From Pseudomonadota bacterium (GTDB taxonomy: Bacteria; Pseudomonadota; Gammaproteobacteria; Acidiferrobacterales; Acidiferrobacteraceae), in contig JAKAXM010000013.1 of assembly GCA_021816625.1 (NCBI GenBank), positions 1 to 64,000 of the forward strand: DNA of 64,000 bases, in the 5' to 3' direction. The notes beneath the pieces were generated by a model that saw only the letters and a program-made list of their open reading frames with translations, was not told the DNA's origin and ran no database searches. This document shows, in pieces, positions 52,659-63,228 of this stretch (position 1 is its first letter; each line of letters opens with the position of its first letter). Position numbers and translations under genes: made by a program.

Positions 52659-55262
52659 ATGCGGATGGACAAGCTTACGAACCGATTTCAGCAGGCACTG
52701 GCGGACGCCCAGTCCCTGGCCGTGGGGCGCGATCATCAGTTCATAGAACCGGCGCACTTGTTGGCGGCGCTATTGGATCAGGAAGGCGGCGTGCGGCCGG
52801 TGCTCGCCAAGGCCGGTGTCGCCGTGGATGCCCTGCGGACGCGTCTCGACGCCCTATTGGATCGTCTCCCGACGGTCGAGGGGTCGGCCGGGGAGGTCCA
52901 TATCGGCAACGATCTCGCGCGGCTTTTGAACCTGACGGACAAGTATGCGCAACAACGCGGCGACCAATACATCGCAAGCGAGCTCTTTTTACTTGCCGCG
53001 CTCGAAGACAAAGGTGATGTGGGGCAACTGCTGCGCGAGGCGGGCGGTACGAAGCGGGCCTTGGAGCAGGCGATCAACGAGTGGCGCGGCGGCACGAAGG
53101 TGGACGACCAGAATGCCGAACAGCAGCGCGGGGCCCTGGAGAAGTATACGATCGATCTGACCGAGCGCGCGGCGCAAGGTAAGCTCGATCCAGTCATCGG
53201 GCGCGACGACGAGATCCGCCGTGCCATCCAGGTTCTGCAGCGGCGCACGAAGAACAACCCGGTCCTGATCGGCGAGCCCGGCGTCGGTAAAACGGCCATC
53301 GTGGAAGGACTTGCCCAGCGCATTGTAAACGGCGAGGTCCCGGAGGGTCTGCGTGGCCGCCGGCTGCTGGCACTCGACCTTGGCGCCCTCATCGCCGGCG
53401 CCAAGTTCCGCGGCGAATTTGAGGAGCGCCTCAAGGCGGTGTTGGCCGATCTCGGCAAGCAGGAGGGGCGGGTCATCCTGTTCATAGACGAGATCCATAC
53501 CATGGTCGGAGCAGGCAAGGCCGAAGGCGCGATGGACGCAGGCAATATGCTAAAGCCGGCGCTTGCGCGCGGCGAACTGCATGCGATCGGCGCCACGACC
53601 TTGGATGAGTACCGTCAATATATCGAAAAGGATGCGGCCCTCGAGCGCCGCTTCCAGAAGGTGCTGGTCGATGAACCGAGCGTGGAGGACACGATCGCGA
53701 TCTTGCGTGGTCTGAAGGAAAAGTACGAGGTGCACCATGGGGTCGATATCTCGGATCCGGCGCTGGTCGCGGCCGCAACCCTATCGCATCGCTATATAGC
53801 GGACCGCCAGTTGCCGGATAAGGCGATCGATCTAGTCGACGAGGCGGCCGCCCGCATTCGCATGGAGATCGACTCGCGTCCCGAATCGATGGATCGTCTC
53901 GACCGACGCCTGATACAGCTCAAGATCGAACGAGTCGCCCTCGACAAGGAATCCGATGAGGCGTCGCGCAAGCGCCTTGCGGCCCTGCAAGAGGAGATCG
54001 TGCGGCTCGAGCGTGAATACGCGGAGCTCGAGGAGGTGTGGCGGTCGGAGAAGGCGGCCCTCCAAGACGAGCAGCGTATCAAGGAGGAGATCGATCGGGC
54101 GCGGGTCGAGATCGAGACCGCGCGCCGCGCGAATAATTTGGACCGGGTGGCGGAGCTCCAGTATGGCCGCATCCCGGAACTCGAGAAACAGTTGGCCTCC
54201 CGCGCCAAGCCCATGCCCACGAAGCTCTTGCGCAAAGAGGTCGGCGAAGAAGAGATCGCCGAGGTGGTCTCGCGCGCGACCGGGATCCCGGTGTCGCGCA
54301 TGATGGAAGGCGAGCGCCAAAAGTTATTGCGCATGGAAGAGGAATTGCACCGGCGGGTCGTCGGGCAGCGCGAGGCCGTGCAGGCGGTGGCCAATGCCAT
54401 CCGCCGGTCGCGGGCTGGGCTTTCCGATCCGCGCCGGCCGAACGGATCGTTCTTGTTTCTGGGGCCGACAGGCGTCGGTAAGACCGAACTGTGCCGGACG
54501 CTTGCCGCCTTCTTGTTTGACGCCGATGAGGCCATGGTGCGCATCGACATGTCGGAATTCATGGAGAAGCACTCGGTCGCGCGGCTGATTGGGGCGCCGC
54601 CGGGCTACGTCGGTTATGAACAGGGCGGTTATCTGACGGAGGCCGTGCGCCGGCGTCCCTATTCCGTGATCCTTCTCGATGAGGTGGAGAAGGCCCATCC
54701 GGATGTGTTCAATGTCCTGCTCCAGGTCCTAGACGAAGGCCGACTCACCGATGGTCAGGGGCGTACGGTCGACTTTCGCAACGCCATCATCGTAATGACC
54801 TCCAATTTGGGGTCGCAGGTGATCCAGGAGTTGGCGGGCGAGGACAATTACCAGCGCATGAAGGATGCGGTCATGGAGATCGTGGGGCAGCATTTTCGGC
54901 CGGAATTCATCAATCGCGTCGACGACATCGTCGTCTTCCACCCCTTGAACCGCGAGGACGTGCGGCACATCGCCGGCATCCAGATTGCAGGCCTCGTGGA
55001 GCGGCTGCGGGCGCGCGATCTGGGACTTGTCTTGACCGATGCTGCTACCGATAAGTTGGCCGCCGCGGGTTTCGATCCTGTTTATGGGGCCCGGCCCTTG
55101 AAGCGGGCGATCCAGCAGTATGTGGAGAATGCGCTCGCGCAGGAGATACTCAAGGGCCGCTTCGTTCCCGGCGATGTGATCGAGGTCGGGGTCAACGAGG
55201 AAGGTTTCGTCTTCGCGGCGCGGCCTGCCGAGCACCCGGCGCGTCCCGCGCGCCGGGCCTAA
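52659..55262 (+). CDS. clpB: ClpB disaggregase
   Basis: A Hsp100 hexamer that, with DnaK, rescues proteins from aggregates. Residues 1-~145 form the N-domain; NBD1 has [13 protein letters not shown]; a long coiled-coil middle domain (~410-530, with [19 protein letters not shown]) distinguishes it from ClpA; NBD2 has [10 protein letters not shown]. The ClpP-binding loop is absent, as expected for a disaggregase. 867 residues; the start [11 protein letters not shown] matches the family. Its sigma-32 promoter and the cbpA gene in this window fit a heat-shock role. Stop overlaps the convergent yciA by four bases. Confidence 0.97.
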   Translation: MRMDKLTNRFQQALADAQSLAVGRDHQFIEPAHLLAALLDQEGGVRPVLAKAGVAVDALRTRLDALLDRLPTVEGSAGEVHIGNDLARLLNLTDKYAQQRGDQYIASELFLLAALEDKGDVGQLLREAGGTKRALEQAINEWRGGTKVDDQNAEQQRGALEKYTIDLTERAAQGKLDPVIGRDDEIRRAIQVLQRRTKNNPVLIGEPGVGKTAIVEGLAQRIVNGEVPEGLRGRRLLALDLGALIAGAKFRGEFEERLKAVLADLGKQEGRVILFIDEIHTMVGAGKAEGAMDAGNMLKPALARGELHAIGATTLDEYRQYIEKDAALERRFQKVLVDEPSVEDTIAILRGLKEKYEVHHGVDISDPALVAAATLSHRYIADRQLPDKAIDLVDEAAARIRMEIDSRPESMDRLDRRLIQLKIERVALDKESDEASRKRLAALQEEIVRLEREYAELEEVWRSEKAALQDEQRIKEEIDRARVEIETARRANNLDRVAELQYGRIPELEKQLASRAKPMPTKLLRKEVGEEEIAEVVSRATGIPVSRMMEGERQKLLRMEEELHRRVVGQREAVQAVANAIRRSRAGLSDPRRPNGSFLFLGPTGVGKTELCRTLAAFLFDADEAMVRIDMSEFMEKHSVARLIGAPPGYVGYEQGGYLTEAVRRRPYSVILLDEVEKAHPDVFNVLLQVLDEGRLTDGQGRTVDFRNAIIVMTSNLGSQVIQELAGEDNYQRMKDAVMEIVGQHFRPEFINRVDDIVVFHPLNREDVRHIAGIQIAGLVERLRARDLGLVLTDAATDKLAAAGFDPVYGARPLKRAIQQYVENALAQEILKGRFVPGDVIEVGVNEEGFVFAARPAEHPARPARRA

Positions 55263-55660
55263 TCCTCGCCGGCAGCGGGCACGGGGCGCGGTTTGCGATC
55301 AGGCCCCATGGCGACATAGGTTAAGGTGGCCTCGGTGACGCGCACCCGCTCGGCATGGGCGTGGTCGCGGAAACGTTCGGCATAGACGGTCACATCCACG
55401 GTAAGCGAGGTCGTGCCGACCCGGACGACGTGGGCGTAGAGGCTCACGAGATCGCCGACGAAGACCGGCTTGTGGAACTGTACGGCATTGACGGCGACCG
55501 TGATGACGCGCCCGCGAGCGCGGGCATGGGCGGCGACGCTGCCTGCGATATCGATTTGCGAGAGTATCCAGCCGCCGAAGATATCCCCGGCCACATTGGT
55601 GTCAGCCGGCATGGGTACCACTCTCAAGGTCGGGATGTCGCTTATGTGGGCGTCGGGCAC
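55259..55660 (-). CDS. Acyl-CoA thioesterase, YciA-like hotdog fold
   Basis: A 133-residue hotdog-fold thioesterase that hydrolyses acyl-CoA to free acid and CoA. The active-site region [19 protein letters not shown] and the conserved [16 protein letters not shown] match YciA and relatives (acyl-CoA hydrolase, medium/long chain). The C-terminal tail is basic and proline-rich. It is minus strand, alone between clpB and the small acidic gene. Confidence 0.9.
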   Translation of the reverse strand: MPDAHISDIPTLRVVPMPADTNVAGDIFGGWILSQIDIAGSVAAHARARGRVITVAVNAVQFHKPVFVGDLVSLYAHVVRVGTTSLTVDVTVYAERFRDHAHAERVRVTEATLTYVAMGPDRKPRPVPAAGED

Positions 55661-55754
55661 AGCACCTCCTGGAAGCCGGGGCCCGTTCCCAGTAAACTTG
55701 GATGCGGAAAAAACGGGACGGGGTCACCCCCAATCTAACCGAAACGCGAGGACT

Positions 55755-56060
55755 ATGCATACCCCCGGCAACAGAGATGAGTTTTTGGACCTCCTCGACC
55801 AGGCGATCTTTGAAACACGCGATATGTTGAGCGTGATCGAAAGCGAGGGCGAGGAGTGCGAGCTCGGCGAATATGTGGGGGTTTTCGAGGCCCTCGAAAA
55901 GATGCTACTCGCCCTGCATGCGGACATACTGGGGGGCAGGCATGCGTTCGATGGTGCGCCGCTTGCCTATAGCGAGCTCGTGGCGCGTTTCCGGGCCCGG
56001 ATCCCCTTTGTCGACGTTCTCGATATGCTCAATCAAGTACAAAAGGGCGGTTTGTCGTGA
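55755..56060 (+). CDS. Small acidic protein of unknown function, coupled to aroC
   Basis: A 101-residue, strongly acidic, mostly helical protein ([40 protein letters not shown]). I do not recognise a named family. It overlaps aroC as GTGA, so the two are probably translated together; it might modulate or accompany chorismate synthase, but that is inference from position. ATG 55755 follows a weak GCGAGG site. Confidence 0.75.
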   Translation: MHTPGNRDEFLDLLDQAIFETRDMLSVIESEGEECELGEYVGVFEALEKMLLALHADILGGRHAFDGAPLAYSELVARFRARIPFVDVLDMLNQVQKGGLS

Positions 56061-57157
56061 GTGGAAATACCTTTGGGCGGCTGTTTTGCGTGACCAGTTT
56101 CGGCGAGAGCCATGGGCCGTCGATTGGGTGCGTGGTCGATGGCTGCCCGCCGGGGCTGCCGCTATCGGAGGCCGATATCCAGCCCGACCTCGATCGCCGG
56201 CGCCCCGGTACCTCCCGGCACACGACCCAGCGCCGCGAGGAAGACCGGGTGCGCATCCTTTCGGGGGTGTTCGAGGGTGTGACCACCGGCGCGCCAATCG
56301 GGCTTTTGATCGAGAACACGGATGCGCGGTCCCAGGACTATGCGAAAATCGCCGAGGTCTTCCGGCCCGGCCATGCCGACTATACCTACCAGCAAAAATA
56401 CGGGCGGCGTGATCCCCGGGGCGGAGGTCGGTCCTCGGCGCGCGAGACGGCCACTCGGGTGGCGGCTGGGGCGATCGCGCGGGCCTATCTGCGCAATCGC
56501 TACGGGATCTCGGTATATGGTTACCTGGCGCAGCTCGGCCCTTACCGGGCGGCGGTCCATGATCGGGCCGCGATCGCAACGAACCCGTTCTTCTGTCCGG
56601 ACCCCGCCCTGGTACCAGAGCTCGAGGCCTATATGGATGCGCTGCGCCGCACCGGGGATTCCGTGGGGGCGCTCATCACCGTGATCGCAGAACAGGTCCC
56701 CCCGGGACTCGGCGAGCCCGTTTTTGACAGGCTCGATGCCGACATCGCGCACGCCATGATGAGCATCAATGCGGTCAAAGGCGTGGAGATCGGCGACGGT
56801 TTTGCGGTCGTGACCGCGCGCGGCTCCGAGAATCGCGACGAGATCACCCCGGAAGGTTTTCTGTCGAACCATGCCGGCGGCATCTTAGGGGGCATATCCT
56901 CGGGGCAGGACATCGTCGTACGTCTGGCGTTGAAGCCGACGGCGAGCATCCGCATCCCGGGTCGGACGGTAAACCGGGCCGGACAGTCGGCGGAGATCGT
57001 GACCACCGGGCGCCATGATCCCTGTGTCGGTATCCGGGCGACCCCCATCGCCGAGGCCATGCTCTGCCTCGTGCTCATGGATCATATGCTGCGCCATCGC
57101 GCACAGAACGAGGGCGTGGTGAGCGGCACCCCCCGGATCCCCGCCGGACATCCTTAA
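56057..57157 (+). CDS. aroC: Chorismate synthase
   Basis: Last step of the shikimate pathway: eliminates phosphate from EPSP to chorismate using reduced FMN. Family signatures [14 protein letters not shown] and [14 protein letters not shown] near the N-terminus and [19 protein letters not shown] in the middle are present. 366 residues. GTG 56057 overlaps the small acidic gene's stop. A DAHP synthase gene lies at 4309. An MFS gene follows after 158 bases, a neighbour I also recall from Pseudomonas. Confidence 0.97.
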   Translation: MSGNTFGRLFCVTSFGESHGPSIGCVVDGCPPGLPLSEADIQPDLDRRRPGTSRHTTQRREEDRVRILSGVFEGVTTGAPIGLLIENTDARSQDYAKIAEVFRPGHADYTYQQKYGRRDPRGGGRSSARETATRVAAGAIARAYLRNRYGISVYGYLAQLGPYRAAVHDRAAIATNPFFCPDPALVPELEAYMDALRRTGDSVGALITVIAEQVPPGLGEPVFDRLDADIAHAMMSINAVKGVEIGDGFAVVTARGSENRDEITPEGFLSNHAGGILGGISSGQDIVVRLALKPTASIRIPGRTVNRAGQSAEIVTTGRHDPCVGIRATPIAEAMLCLVLMDHMLRHRAQNEGVVSGTPRIPAGHP

Positions 57158-57315
57158 AAGGCCCCCGCGACAAGGTCCGCGCCCCACGGTAAGATGGGGC
57201 GCTCGCCAGACCCCCACTTTAAGGATAAGCCTGTCATCGTGATCGTCGCGACGCCGGCCGCCGGCCGAACTTGCCTAGCAAGCCTGGGCGGGTGTGTGCG
57301 CCCCCATCCTTCGGC

Positions 57316-58491
57316 ATGACAGGGGCTGGGGAGGGCGGGTCGGCGGTCGGCCGTCACGGGCCGCAGGGGTCTCGTTTCGATGGGCCGCGGTCGGCCTTTT
57401 ACTGGTTTTATTTCAGCGCGCTCGGCGCCCTATTACCGTATTGGCCCCTATATCTGCGCGCCCGGGGCTTTGGGCCGCGGGCGCTCGGCGATCTCATGGC
57501 GTTGCTCGCGCTATCGCGTATCGTGGCCCCGCATGCCGGCGGTTATCTCAGTGACCGCTTTGGGCATAAGATGGCGGTGGTGCGCGTCGCGGCCCTGTTG
57601 GCGCTCCTGCTTTTCCTGTTGATCGTAGTCGCCCATGGCTTCTTGGCCGTCGGGGCCGTCATGATGGGTTTTAGTTTCTTCTGGTACGCGACCCTGCCGC
57701 CGCTCGAGGCCAGTACGCTCGCGACCCATGGCGACCGTTATGGCCGCATCCGTCTCTGGGGGTCGGTGGGATTCATCGTCGTCGTGCTCGGGCTAGGCCC
57801 CTGGCTCGATCGTGCGGGCCCGGCCATCGTCGTACCGGTGATCGCCGTACTGCTCTTGGGTTTGTGGCTTACGACTCTGAGGCTGCCGCCGCTCGCGCCC
57901 ACGGCCCCGCCCCCGCGCGCATTGTCGCTTAAACCCGGGCTCGCGCCCTTCCTCGGTGCGTGTTTTCTCATGCAGGTGAGTTTCGGGCCGTATTACACCT
58001 TTTACTCGGTCTACCTCGCCCATTACGGTTACGATAAGACCACCATCGGGATCCTGTGGGCGCTCGGGGTGATCTGCGAGATCTTGATCTTTTGGCAGGC
58101 GCCACGGCTCTTTGCGCGCTTTCGGGATCGCCCGCTTTTTGCCTTTGCGTTCGCGCTCGCGGTGGCCCGCTGGCTCGCCATCGCCTTATTCCCCCGGTCC
58201 TGGCCGGTCCTCGTGGTCGCGCAGACCTTCCATGCGATCACCTTTGGGCTCTATCACGCCGTGGCCGTGCGCTTGGCCGCCGCTTATGTCGGAGGGGCGG
58301 GGCGCTCACGCGCCCAGGCGTTTTATGGGAGTGCTGCGGGGGCCGGCGCCGCCGTCGGCGCGGCCCTGAGCGGTTATCTCTGGGCCGCGGTCGGACCTCA
58401 GGGGATGTTTATTGCGGCGGCCTTGGTCGCGGCCCTGGCCTGGGTGGTCGTGGTGGCGGTGCTGCCCGCCGTGGAACGCCACGTGCCCTAA
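57316..58491 (+). CDS. MFS transporter (HcaT-like family)
   Basis: A 391-residue inner-membrane transporter with 12 predicted helices. YWFYFSALGALLPYWPLYL opens the first helix, and the RxxGHKMAVVR loop (DRFGHKMAVVR) and RIRLWGSVGFI match the MFS_1-like/3-phenylpropionate permease group. The substrate is unknown. The start is uncertain: ATG 57316 lacks a ribosome site, and GTG 57292 or TTG 57271 are alternatives; all leave a short hydrophilic N-terminus. It follows aroC and converges on arsC. Confidence 0.85.
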   Translation: MTGAGEGGSAVGRHGPQGSRFDGPRSAFYWFYFSALGALLPYWPLYLRARGFGPRALGDLMALLALSRIVAPHAGGYLSDRFGHKMAVVRVAALLALLLFLLIVVAHGFLAVGAVMMGFSFFWYATLPPLEASTLATHGDRYGRIRLWGSVGFIVVVLGLGPWLDRAGPAIVVPVIAVLLLGLWLTTLRLPPLAPTAPPPRALSLKPGLAPFLGACFLMQVSFGPYYTFYSVYLAHYGYDKTTIGILWALGVICEILIFWQAPRLFARFRDRPLFAFAFALAVARWLAIALFPRSWPVLVVAQTFHAITFGLYHAVAVRLAAAYVGGAGRSRAQAFYGSAAGAGAAVGAALSGYLWAAVGPQGMFIAAALVAALAWVVVVAVLPAVERHVP

Positions 58492-58511
58492 ACAGCCGGC
58501 AGCAGGCCCCC

Positions 58512-59009
58512 TCACGAGGCGTGGGTGGGCCCGGCGCCCAGGAGTCCGATAGCGTCCAGGTGCGGCTTTAACGCGGCCGGCCGACCCGCCAAGCGCGCAA
58601 GCGGTAGTGCGAAGAAGGCCTCGATACGGCGGCGCAGAATGAGGTAGGCCTCCTGAAAGGCCGCCTCGATCTGGGCGGGGGTGCCGGTCACATGGGCGGG
58701 GTCTGCCACGCCCCAGTGGGCGCGCACGGCAGGGCCGAGATAGGCCGGGCAGGTCTCGCCAGCGGCCCGCCCGCAGACCGTGATCACGATGTCAGGCGAG
58801 CTTGCGAGACCGTCCCAGGATTTGCTCCTAAGTCCTGTGGTATCGATGCCCTCGCGCTCGAGCAGGGCGAGGGCCTTTGGATGGACGAAGCCCGTGGGAT
58901 GACTGCCGGCGCTGACGGCGGTCATGCCCGGGGGCGCCAGGTGATTGAAGGTCGCCTCCGCCAGGATGGAACGGCACGAGTTACCGGTACAAAGAAACAG
59001 TAGGTTCAC
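58512..59009 (-). CDS. arsC: Arsenate reductase, low-molecular-weight-phosphatase type
   Basis: Reduces arsenate to arsenite. The P-loop CTGNSCRS starts at Cys7; Cys79 and Cys87 (VCGRAAGETCP) supply the redox shuttle, a layout like the thioredoxin-linked S. aureus ArsC (Cys10/82/89) and distinct from the glutaredoxin-type E. coli enzyme. 165 residues from GTG 59009, which overlaps the arsR stop as GTGA. No arsenite exporter (arsB or acr3) follows; the next gene is convergent. Confidence 0.9.
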   Translation of the reverse strand: MNLLFLCTGNSCRSILAEATFNHLAPPGMTAVSAGSHPTGFVHPKALALLEREGIDTTGLRSKSWDGLASSPDIVITVCGRAAGETCPAYLGPAVRAHWGVADPAHVTGTPAQIEAAFQEAYLILRRRIEAFFALPLARLAGRPAALKPHLDAIGLLGAGPTHAS

Positions 59010-59368
59010 GGTTCTGGATCCACAGGGTGGGTGAGAGGGAACGAACAAGGTGTCGACGGGTAGTGCGGCACGCAGCGCTCCGGCTGGTGGTCGCAACACT
59101 CGGCGGTCAGATAGGCGATCAAGGCATTCATGACCTCGAAACGGGCCCGATAGCGCTGAAAACGGCCCTCGGCCGTGACCGAGACGAGCTCGGCATGGGT
59201 CATGGCCTTCAGGTGAAACGAGGCATTGTTGGCGGCCAGGCCAAAGGCGCGCGCGATCTCGCCTGCCGTTGCCCCCTCGGGCCCCCGCCGCACGAGCAGG
59301 CGGTACATGTCGAGCCGTACCCCCGAGGCCAGCGATTCAAACAAACGCACTGCGCTATCCCGATCCAT
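59006..59368 (-). CDS. arsR: ArsR-family arsenic-responsive repressor
   Basis: A 120-residue winged-helix repressor. The recognition helix region is AGEIARAFGLAANNASFHLKAM. The usual ELCVC metal site of the E. coli type is missing from that helix; instead three cysteines cluster near the C-terminus (Cys91, Cys92, Cys99), as in the As(III) sensor of Acidithiobacillus ferrooxidans ArsR. It is cotranscribed with arsC. Its start codon lies in a perfect inverted repeat, and its promoter suggests a leaderless mRNA. Confidence 0.9.
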   Translation of the reverse strand: MDRDSAVRLFESLASGVRLDMYRLLVRRGPEGATAGEIARAFGLAANNASFHLKAMTHAELVSVTAEGRFQRYRARFEVMNALIAYLTAECCDHQPERCVPHYPSTPCSFPLTHPVDPEP

Positions 59369-59403
59369 GTTACAAGATTACATGGATACTTGGAATATTG
59401 CAA
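59363..59403 (-). promoter_or_regulatory. arsRC promoter and operator
   Basis: On the minus strand TTGCAA (59398-59403), 17 bases and TAATCT (complement of 59375-59380) form a sigma-70-like promoter. A perfect inverted repeat ATCCATGT-N9-ACATGGAT (59363-59387) spans the -10 box and the arsR start codon and is the likely ArsR site. Only six bases separate the -10 from the ATG. Confidence 0.6.
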
Positions 59404-59431
59404 TGAGCGGGGGCGGCCGGATGGCCGGGGC

Positions 59432-59833
59432 TTAACGGCTGGGGCGGCGCCGGAGGACCGGGAAGGGCAGGATCTGGCCGCGGAGTCCGGGGGCGCGGGC
59501 CGGTCGGGGGCGCGGGCCCTGCCCAAAGGCCGCCTGGATCGCGGCGACGAAGGCCTCGGAAAAGCGATAGGTATCGATATCGGTGTGGTCGGCATGGCTC
59601 ACCGCCGCATGGATAGGGCCGACGGCGCGCAGACAGGCCTCGACGGTCACGGCGTCTTTCAAATGGCGGCATTGGTTTTCGGTGTACACGGCGCGGACCA
59701 GGGCGAGCGTGAGCTCATGATGGAGGCCGCAGCCTTCGAAGAGCTCGGACAGCGCCTTGGCCTGCGGCTTGAGCGGCAGATGGACGTGGCCGAGCCGGTC
59801 TTCGAGGGTCTGAAGCAGTTGCAGGAAGGTCAT
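59432..59833 (-). CDS. Hypothetical protein
   Basis: A 133-residue soluble protein of unknown function. The N-terminal two thirds look helical ([48 protein letters not shown]), with three histidines in [12 protein letters not shown]; the tail is basic and proline-rich. ATG 59833 is chosen because CAGGATC lies seven bases before it and codons upstream to 59875 are proline-rich filler. It is divergent from the leu operon and upstream of arsR on the same strand. A coding frame on the other strand is much less convincing. Confidence 0.65.
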   Translation of the reverse strand: MTFLQLLQTLEDRLGHVHLPLKPQAKALSELFEGCGLHHELTLALVRAVYTENQCRHLKDAVTVEACLRAVGPIHAAVSHADHTDIDTYRFSEAFVAAIQAAFGQGPRPRPARAPGLRGQILPFPVLRRRPSR

Positions 59834-59965
59834 TGGCAGATCCTGGGGTCTCTGGGGAGCGGCCGCGCGTGCCACCGCTCGTCATCATTGTCGGCCAAGC
59901 CTTGCGGACTGTCGAGGGAGCAAACGACGGGTTGCCGGCCGGCCGAAGCCGAATGCCGGGAAAAG

Positions 59966-59994
59966 TTGGCATTACCCCGCCCATTCAGTACCAT
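59966..59994 (+). promoter_or_regulatory. Candidate sigma-70 promoter of leuC-leuD-leuB
   Basis: TTGGCA (five of six), a 17-base spacer and TACCAT (four of six) place a transcription start near 60001, about 20 bases before leuC. There is no room for a leucine attenuator peptide, so regulation is not of the enterobacterial leuL type. Confidence 0.5.
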
Positions 59995-60020
59995 GGGCAC
60001 ACTTTTTTCGGTGGGTCTCG

Positions 60021-61424
60021 ATGGCTAAGACGCTCTATGACAAGTTGTGGGATAGCCACGTGGTGCGCGAGCTCCCGGATGGCACCTGTCTCCTTTATAT
60101 CGACCGGCAGCTCGTTCATGAAGTGACGAGCCCGCAGGCCTTTACGGGTCTGCGCACCGCGCACCGCGCCTTGTGGCGGCCGCAGGCGCATCTGGCGGTG
60201 CCCGATCATAACGTGCCGACTAAGGATCGGGACCACGGCATCGCCGATCCGACGTCGCGGCTGCAGGTGGAGACCCTAGAACGCAACTGCGCGGATTTTG
60301 GGGTCCCGTTGTTTCCCATGCAGGACCTGCGCCAAGGGATCGTGCATGTGGTGGGGCCCGAACAGGGGGCCACGCTGCCGGGCATGACGATCGTGTGCGG
60401 GGATTCGCACACCTCGACCCTGGGGGCCTTCGCGGCCTTGGCCTATGGCGTGGGGACCTCCGAGGTTGAGCAGGTGATGGCGACCCAGTGTCTGCTCCAG
60501 AAGCGCTCGAAGACGATGCGCGTGCGGCTCGAGGGGACGCTCGCCCCCGGGGTAACCGCCAAGGATATGGCGCTCGCCGTGATTGGCGCCCTGGGCACGG
60601 CCGGCGGGACGGGTTACGCCATCGAATTTGCCGGTAGCGCTGTGCAAGCCTTGTCCATGGAGGGCCGCATGACCCTCTGCAATATGGCAATCGAGGCCGG
60701 GGCGCGCGCCGGCCTCGTGGCGGTCGATGACGTGACGCTCGCCTATCTGGACGGACGGCCGTTCGCCCCGCGCGGGGCGCTGTGGGATCAGGCCGTGGCT
60801 GCCTGGCGTACCCTTGTGAGCGATCCCGACGCGGTCTTTGATCAGGAGCGGCGGCTCGATGTCAGCACGCTCGCGCCGCAGGTGACCTTCGGCACGTCGC
60901 CAGAGATGGTCGTGGCCATCGACGGCTGCGTGCCGGATCCGGTCAAGGAGGCAGACCCGGCCCGCCGCGACGCCATCACCGCGGCCCTCCGCTACATGGA
61001 TCTAAAGCCCGGGACCGCGATGACCGACGTGCCGATCGATGTCGTCTTCATCGGATCATGCACCAATGGCCGGCTCGAGGATCTGCGGGCAGCGGCACAG
61101 GTGGTGCGGGGCCGGCGCGTGGCGGCCCATGTGCGCCGCGCGCTCGTGGTGCCGGGTTCGGGGCTCGTGCGCCGAGCCGCGGAATCGGAAGGTCTCGACC
61201 GCGTCTTTAGGGAAGCAGGATTCGAGTGGCGAGAGCCGGGCTGCTCAATGTGCCTGGCCATGAACGCGGACCGGCTGGAGAGCGGTGAACGGTGCGCGTC
61301 TACCTCGAACCGAAATTTCGAAGGGCGCCAAGGTGCCGGTGGCCGCACGCATCTCGTAAGCCCGCAGATGGCCGCGGCCGCCGCGATTGCCGGCCATTTC
61401 GTTGATGTCCGCCAATTGGTTTAA
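60021..61424 (+). CDS. leuC: 3-isopropylmalate dehydratase large subunit
   Basis: With LeuD, isomerises 2- to 3-isopropylmalate in leucine synthesis; aconitase family with a [4Fe-4S] cluster. Cluster cysteines are in [12 protein letters not shown] and [17 protein letters not shown] near the N-terminus and [11 protein letters not shown] in the middle are family signatures. 467 residues, the usual bacterial length. First gene of leuC-leuD-leuB, with leuD starting 11 bases beyond its stop. Confidence 0.97.
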   Translation: MAKTLYDKLWDSHVVRELPDGTCLLYIDRQLVHEVTSPQAFTGLRTAHRALWRPQAHLAVPDHNVPTKDRDHGIADPTSRLQVETLERNCADFGVPLFPMQDLRQGIVHVVGPEQGATLPGMTIVCGDSHTSTLGAFAALAYGVGTSEVEQVMATQCLLQKRSKTMRVRLEGTLAPGVTAKDMALAVIGALGTAGGTGYAIEFAGSAVQALSMEGRMTLCNMAIEAGARAGLVAVDDVTLAYLDGRPFAPRGALWDQAVAAWRTLVSDPDAVFDQERRLDVSTLAPQVTFGTSPEMVVAIDGCVPDPVKEADPARRDAITAALRYMDLKPGTAMTDVPIDVVFIGSCTNGRLEDLRAAAQVVRGRRVAAHVRRALVVPGSGLVRRAAESEGLDRVFREAGFEWREPGCSMCLAMNADRLESGERCASTSNRNFEGRQGAGGRTHLVSPQMAAAAAIAGHFVDVRQLV

Positions 61425-61435
61425 GGGGAGGTTAC

Positions 61436-62086
61436 TTGCAGCGCTTTGAGAAGGAAACGGGGCTTGTAGTCCCCCTTGACCGTTTGAATGTAGATACTGA
61501 CGCAATCATACCCAAGCAGTTTTTGAAGGCCGTGGGCCGTGCCGGTTTCGGGGCCAATCTCTTCGATAACTGGCGTTATCTCGAGACCGCCGAACCCGGC
61601 GATACCCGGCCCCGGAGGCCCAACCCGGATTTTGTGCTGAACAAGCCGCGTTATAAAGGGGCGTCCATCCTGCTTGCGCGCGCCAATTTCGGGTGTGGAT
61701 CGTCACGCGAGCACGCCCCCTGGGCGCTCATGGAATACGGTATACGCGCGATCGTGGCGCCGAGTTTTGCCGATATCTTTTATCAGAACAGCCTAAAGAA
61801 CGGCCTCCTGCCGGTGGTCTTGCCCGAGTCTACGGTCGAGCGGCTCTTTCAGGCAGTGGAGGTGACGGTCGGCTATACCTTGACGATAGACCTGCGTGCC
61901 GAGAAGGTCCTGGCCGGGGATGAGGAGGTCGGCCGCTTTGCCATCGACCCCTTCCGCCGGGATTGTCTTTTGAATGGGCTCGATGACATTGGCTGGACCC
62001 TGCAGCAAGCGGCGGCGATCCGAGATTATGAGGCCCGCCGACGGGGCGAGGCGCCCTGGCTTTTCGCGCAGGACGAGACGACATGA
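61436..62086 (+). CDS. leuD: 3-isopropylmalate dehydratase small subunit
   Basis: Swivelling-domain partner of LeuC. Motifs include [15 protein letters not shown] near the N-terminus, [14 protein letters not shown] and [26 protein letters not shown] 61436 behind GGGGAGG is the start (216 residues); family proteins begin at this point. ATGA overlap with leuB. Confidence 0.96.
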   Translation: MQRFEKETGLVVPLDRLNVDTDAIIPKQFLKAVGRAGFGANLFDNWRYLETAEPGDTRPRRPNPDFVLNKPRYKGASILLARANFGCGSSREHAPWALMEYGIRAIVAPSFADIFYQNSLKNGLLPVVLPESTVERLFQAVEVTVGYTLTIDLRAEKVLAGDEEVGRFAIDPFRRDCLLNGLDDIGWTLQQAAAIRDYEARRRGEAPWLFAQDETT

Positions 62087-63171
62087 CGAAAAAAGTGCTG
62101 GTTTTGCCCGGTGACGGCATAGGGCCGGAGGTGGTCGCAGAGGCGGCCGCGGTTTTGGACTGTCTGCGGACCGATTACGGATTGGCCGTGGAGTTGGAAT
62201 ACGGTCTCGTGGGCGGGGCTGCCTATGACGTTCATGGCCTACCGCTGCCCGAGGAGACCGTACGGCTTGCCCACGAGGCGGACGCGGTGCTCCTGGGGGC
62301 CGTCGGCGGTCACCAATGGGAGTCTTTGCCGATTGCCTTGCGTCCCGAAAAGGCCTTGCTCGGCTTGCGGGCTACGCTCGGCGTGTTCGCCAATCTGCGT
62401 CCGGCGGTCTTATACCCCCAGCTTGCCTCGGCCTCGAGCTTGCGCGCCGATGTGGTGGCAGGCCTCGACATCATGATCGTGCGCGAACTGACCGGCGGGA
62501 TCTATTTTGGCGAGCCGCGCGGCGTGCGGACGTTGGCGAATGGCGAGCGTCAAGGCTTCAATACCCTCGTCTATTCGGAATCGGAGATCGAGCGGGTGGC
62601 GGTGCGGGCCTTCGAGATCGCGCGCACGCGCGCCCGTAAGGTCTGCTCCGTAGACAAGGCCAATGTGCTGGAGGCGACCGAGCTCTGGCGGGAGGTCGTG
62701 ACGCGGGTAGCCGGCCGTTATCCCGACGTCACGCTCGCGCACATGTATGTGGATAATGCCGCCATGCAGCTCGTGCGCGCCCCCAAGCAGTTCGATGTGA
62801 TCGTGACGACAAACATGTTCGGCGACATCCTGTCCGATGAGGCGGCCATGTTGACGGGCTCGATCGGCATGCTGCCATCCGCTTCGCTAAACGAGACGGG
62901 CCGTGGTCTCTACGAGCCCATCCATGGTTCGGCGCCGGATATCGCCGGGCAGGGCGTGGCCAATCCCTTGGCGACCATCCTGTCGGTGGCCATGATGCTC
63001 CGCTACAGCCTGGAAGAGCCGATCCTGGCGGGGCGCGTGGAGCAGGCGGTGGGCGCGGTGTTGGACCAGGGTTTGCGCACCGCCGACATTCAGCGTGAGG
63101 GGCAGCCGCGGGTCACAACCGGGGAGATGGGGGAGGCGGTGGTGGCGGCCTTGCGCGCTCGCCTATCTTAA
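62083..63171 (+). CDS. leuB: 3-isopropylmalate dehydrogenase
   Basis: NAD-dependent oxidative decarboxylation of 3-isopropylmalate, the third leucine-specific step. [14 protein letters not shown] opens the protein; substrate-binding [14 protein letters not shown] and [24 protein letters not shown] are present, and [15 protein letters not shown] binds NAD (aspartate selective for NAD). 362 residues. It is related to icd in this window but clearly of the LeuB branch. asd follows 57 bases on. Confidence 0.97.
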   Translation: MTKKVLVLPGDGIGPEVVAEAAAVLDCLRTDYGLAVELEYGLVGGAAYDVHGLPLPEETVRLAHEADAVLLGAVGGHQWESLPIALRPEKALLGLRATLGVFANLRPAVLYPQLASASSLRADVVAGLDIMIVRELTGGIYFGEPRGVRTLANGERQGFNTLVYSESEIERVAVRAFEIARTRARKVCSVDKANVLEATELWREVVTRVAGRYPDVTLAHMYVDNAAMQLVRAPKQFDVIVTTNMFGDILSDEAAMLTGSIGMLPSASLNETGRGLYEPIHGSAPDIAGQGVANPLATILSVAMMLRYSLEEPILAGRVEQAVGAVLDQGLRTADIQREGQPRVTTGEMGEAVVAALRARLS

Positions 63172-63228
63172 CAAGGGCTTCCCAACTGGTGATGACCTCG
63201 GCCGACCGGCCAGGGGTTCTGGAGCGTT

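Noticed and set aside
59027-60028. 333-codon plus-strand ORF opposite arsR and the hypothetical gene
   Set aside because: Composition typical of a shadow; crosses the leu promoter and the ars operator; arsR and arsC on the other strand are clear.
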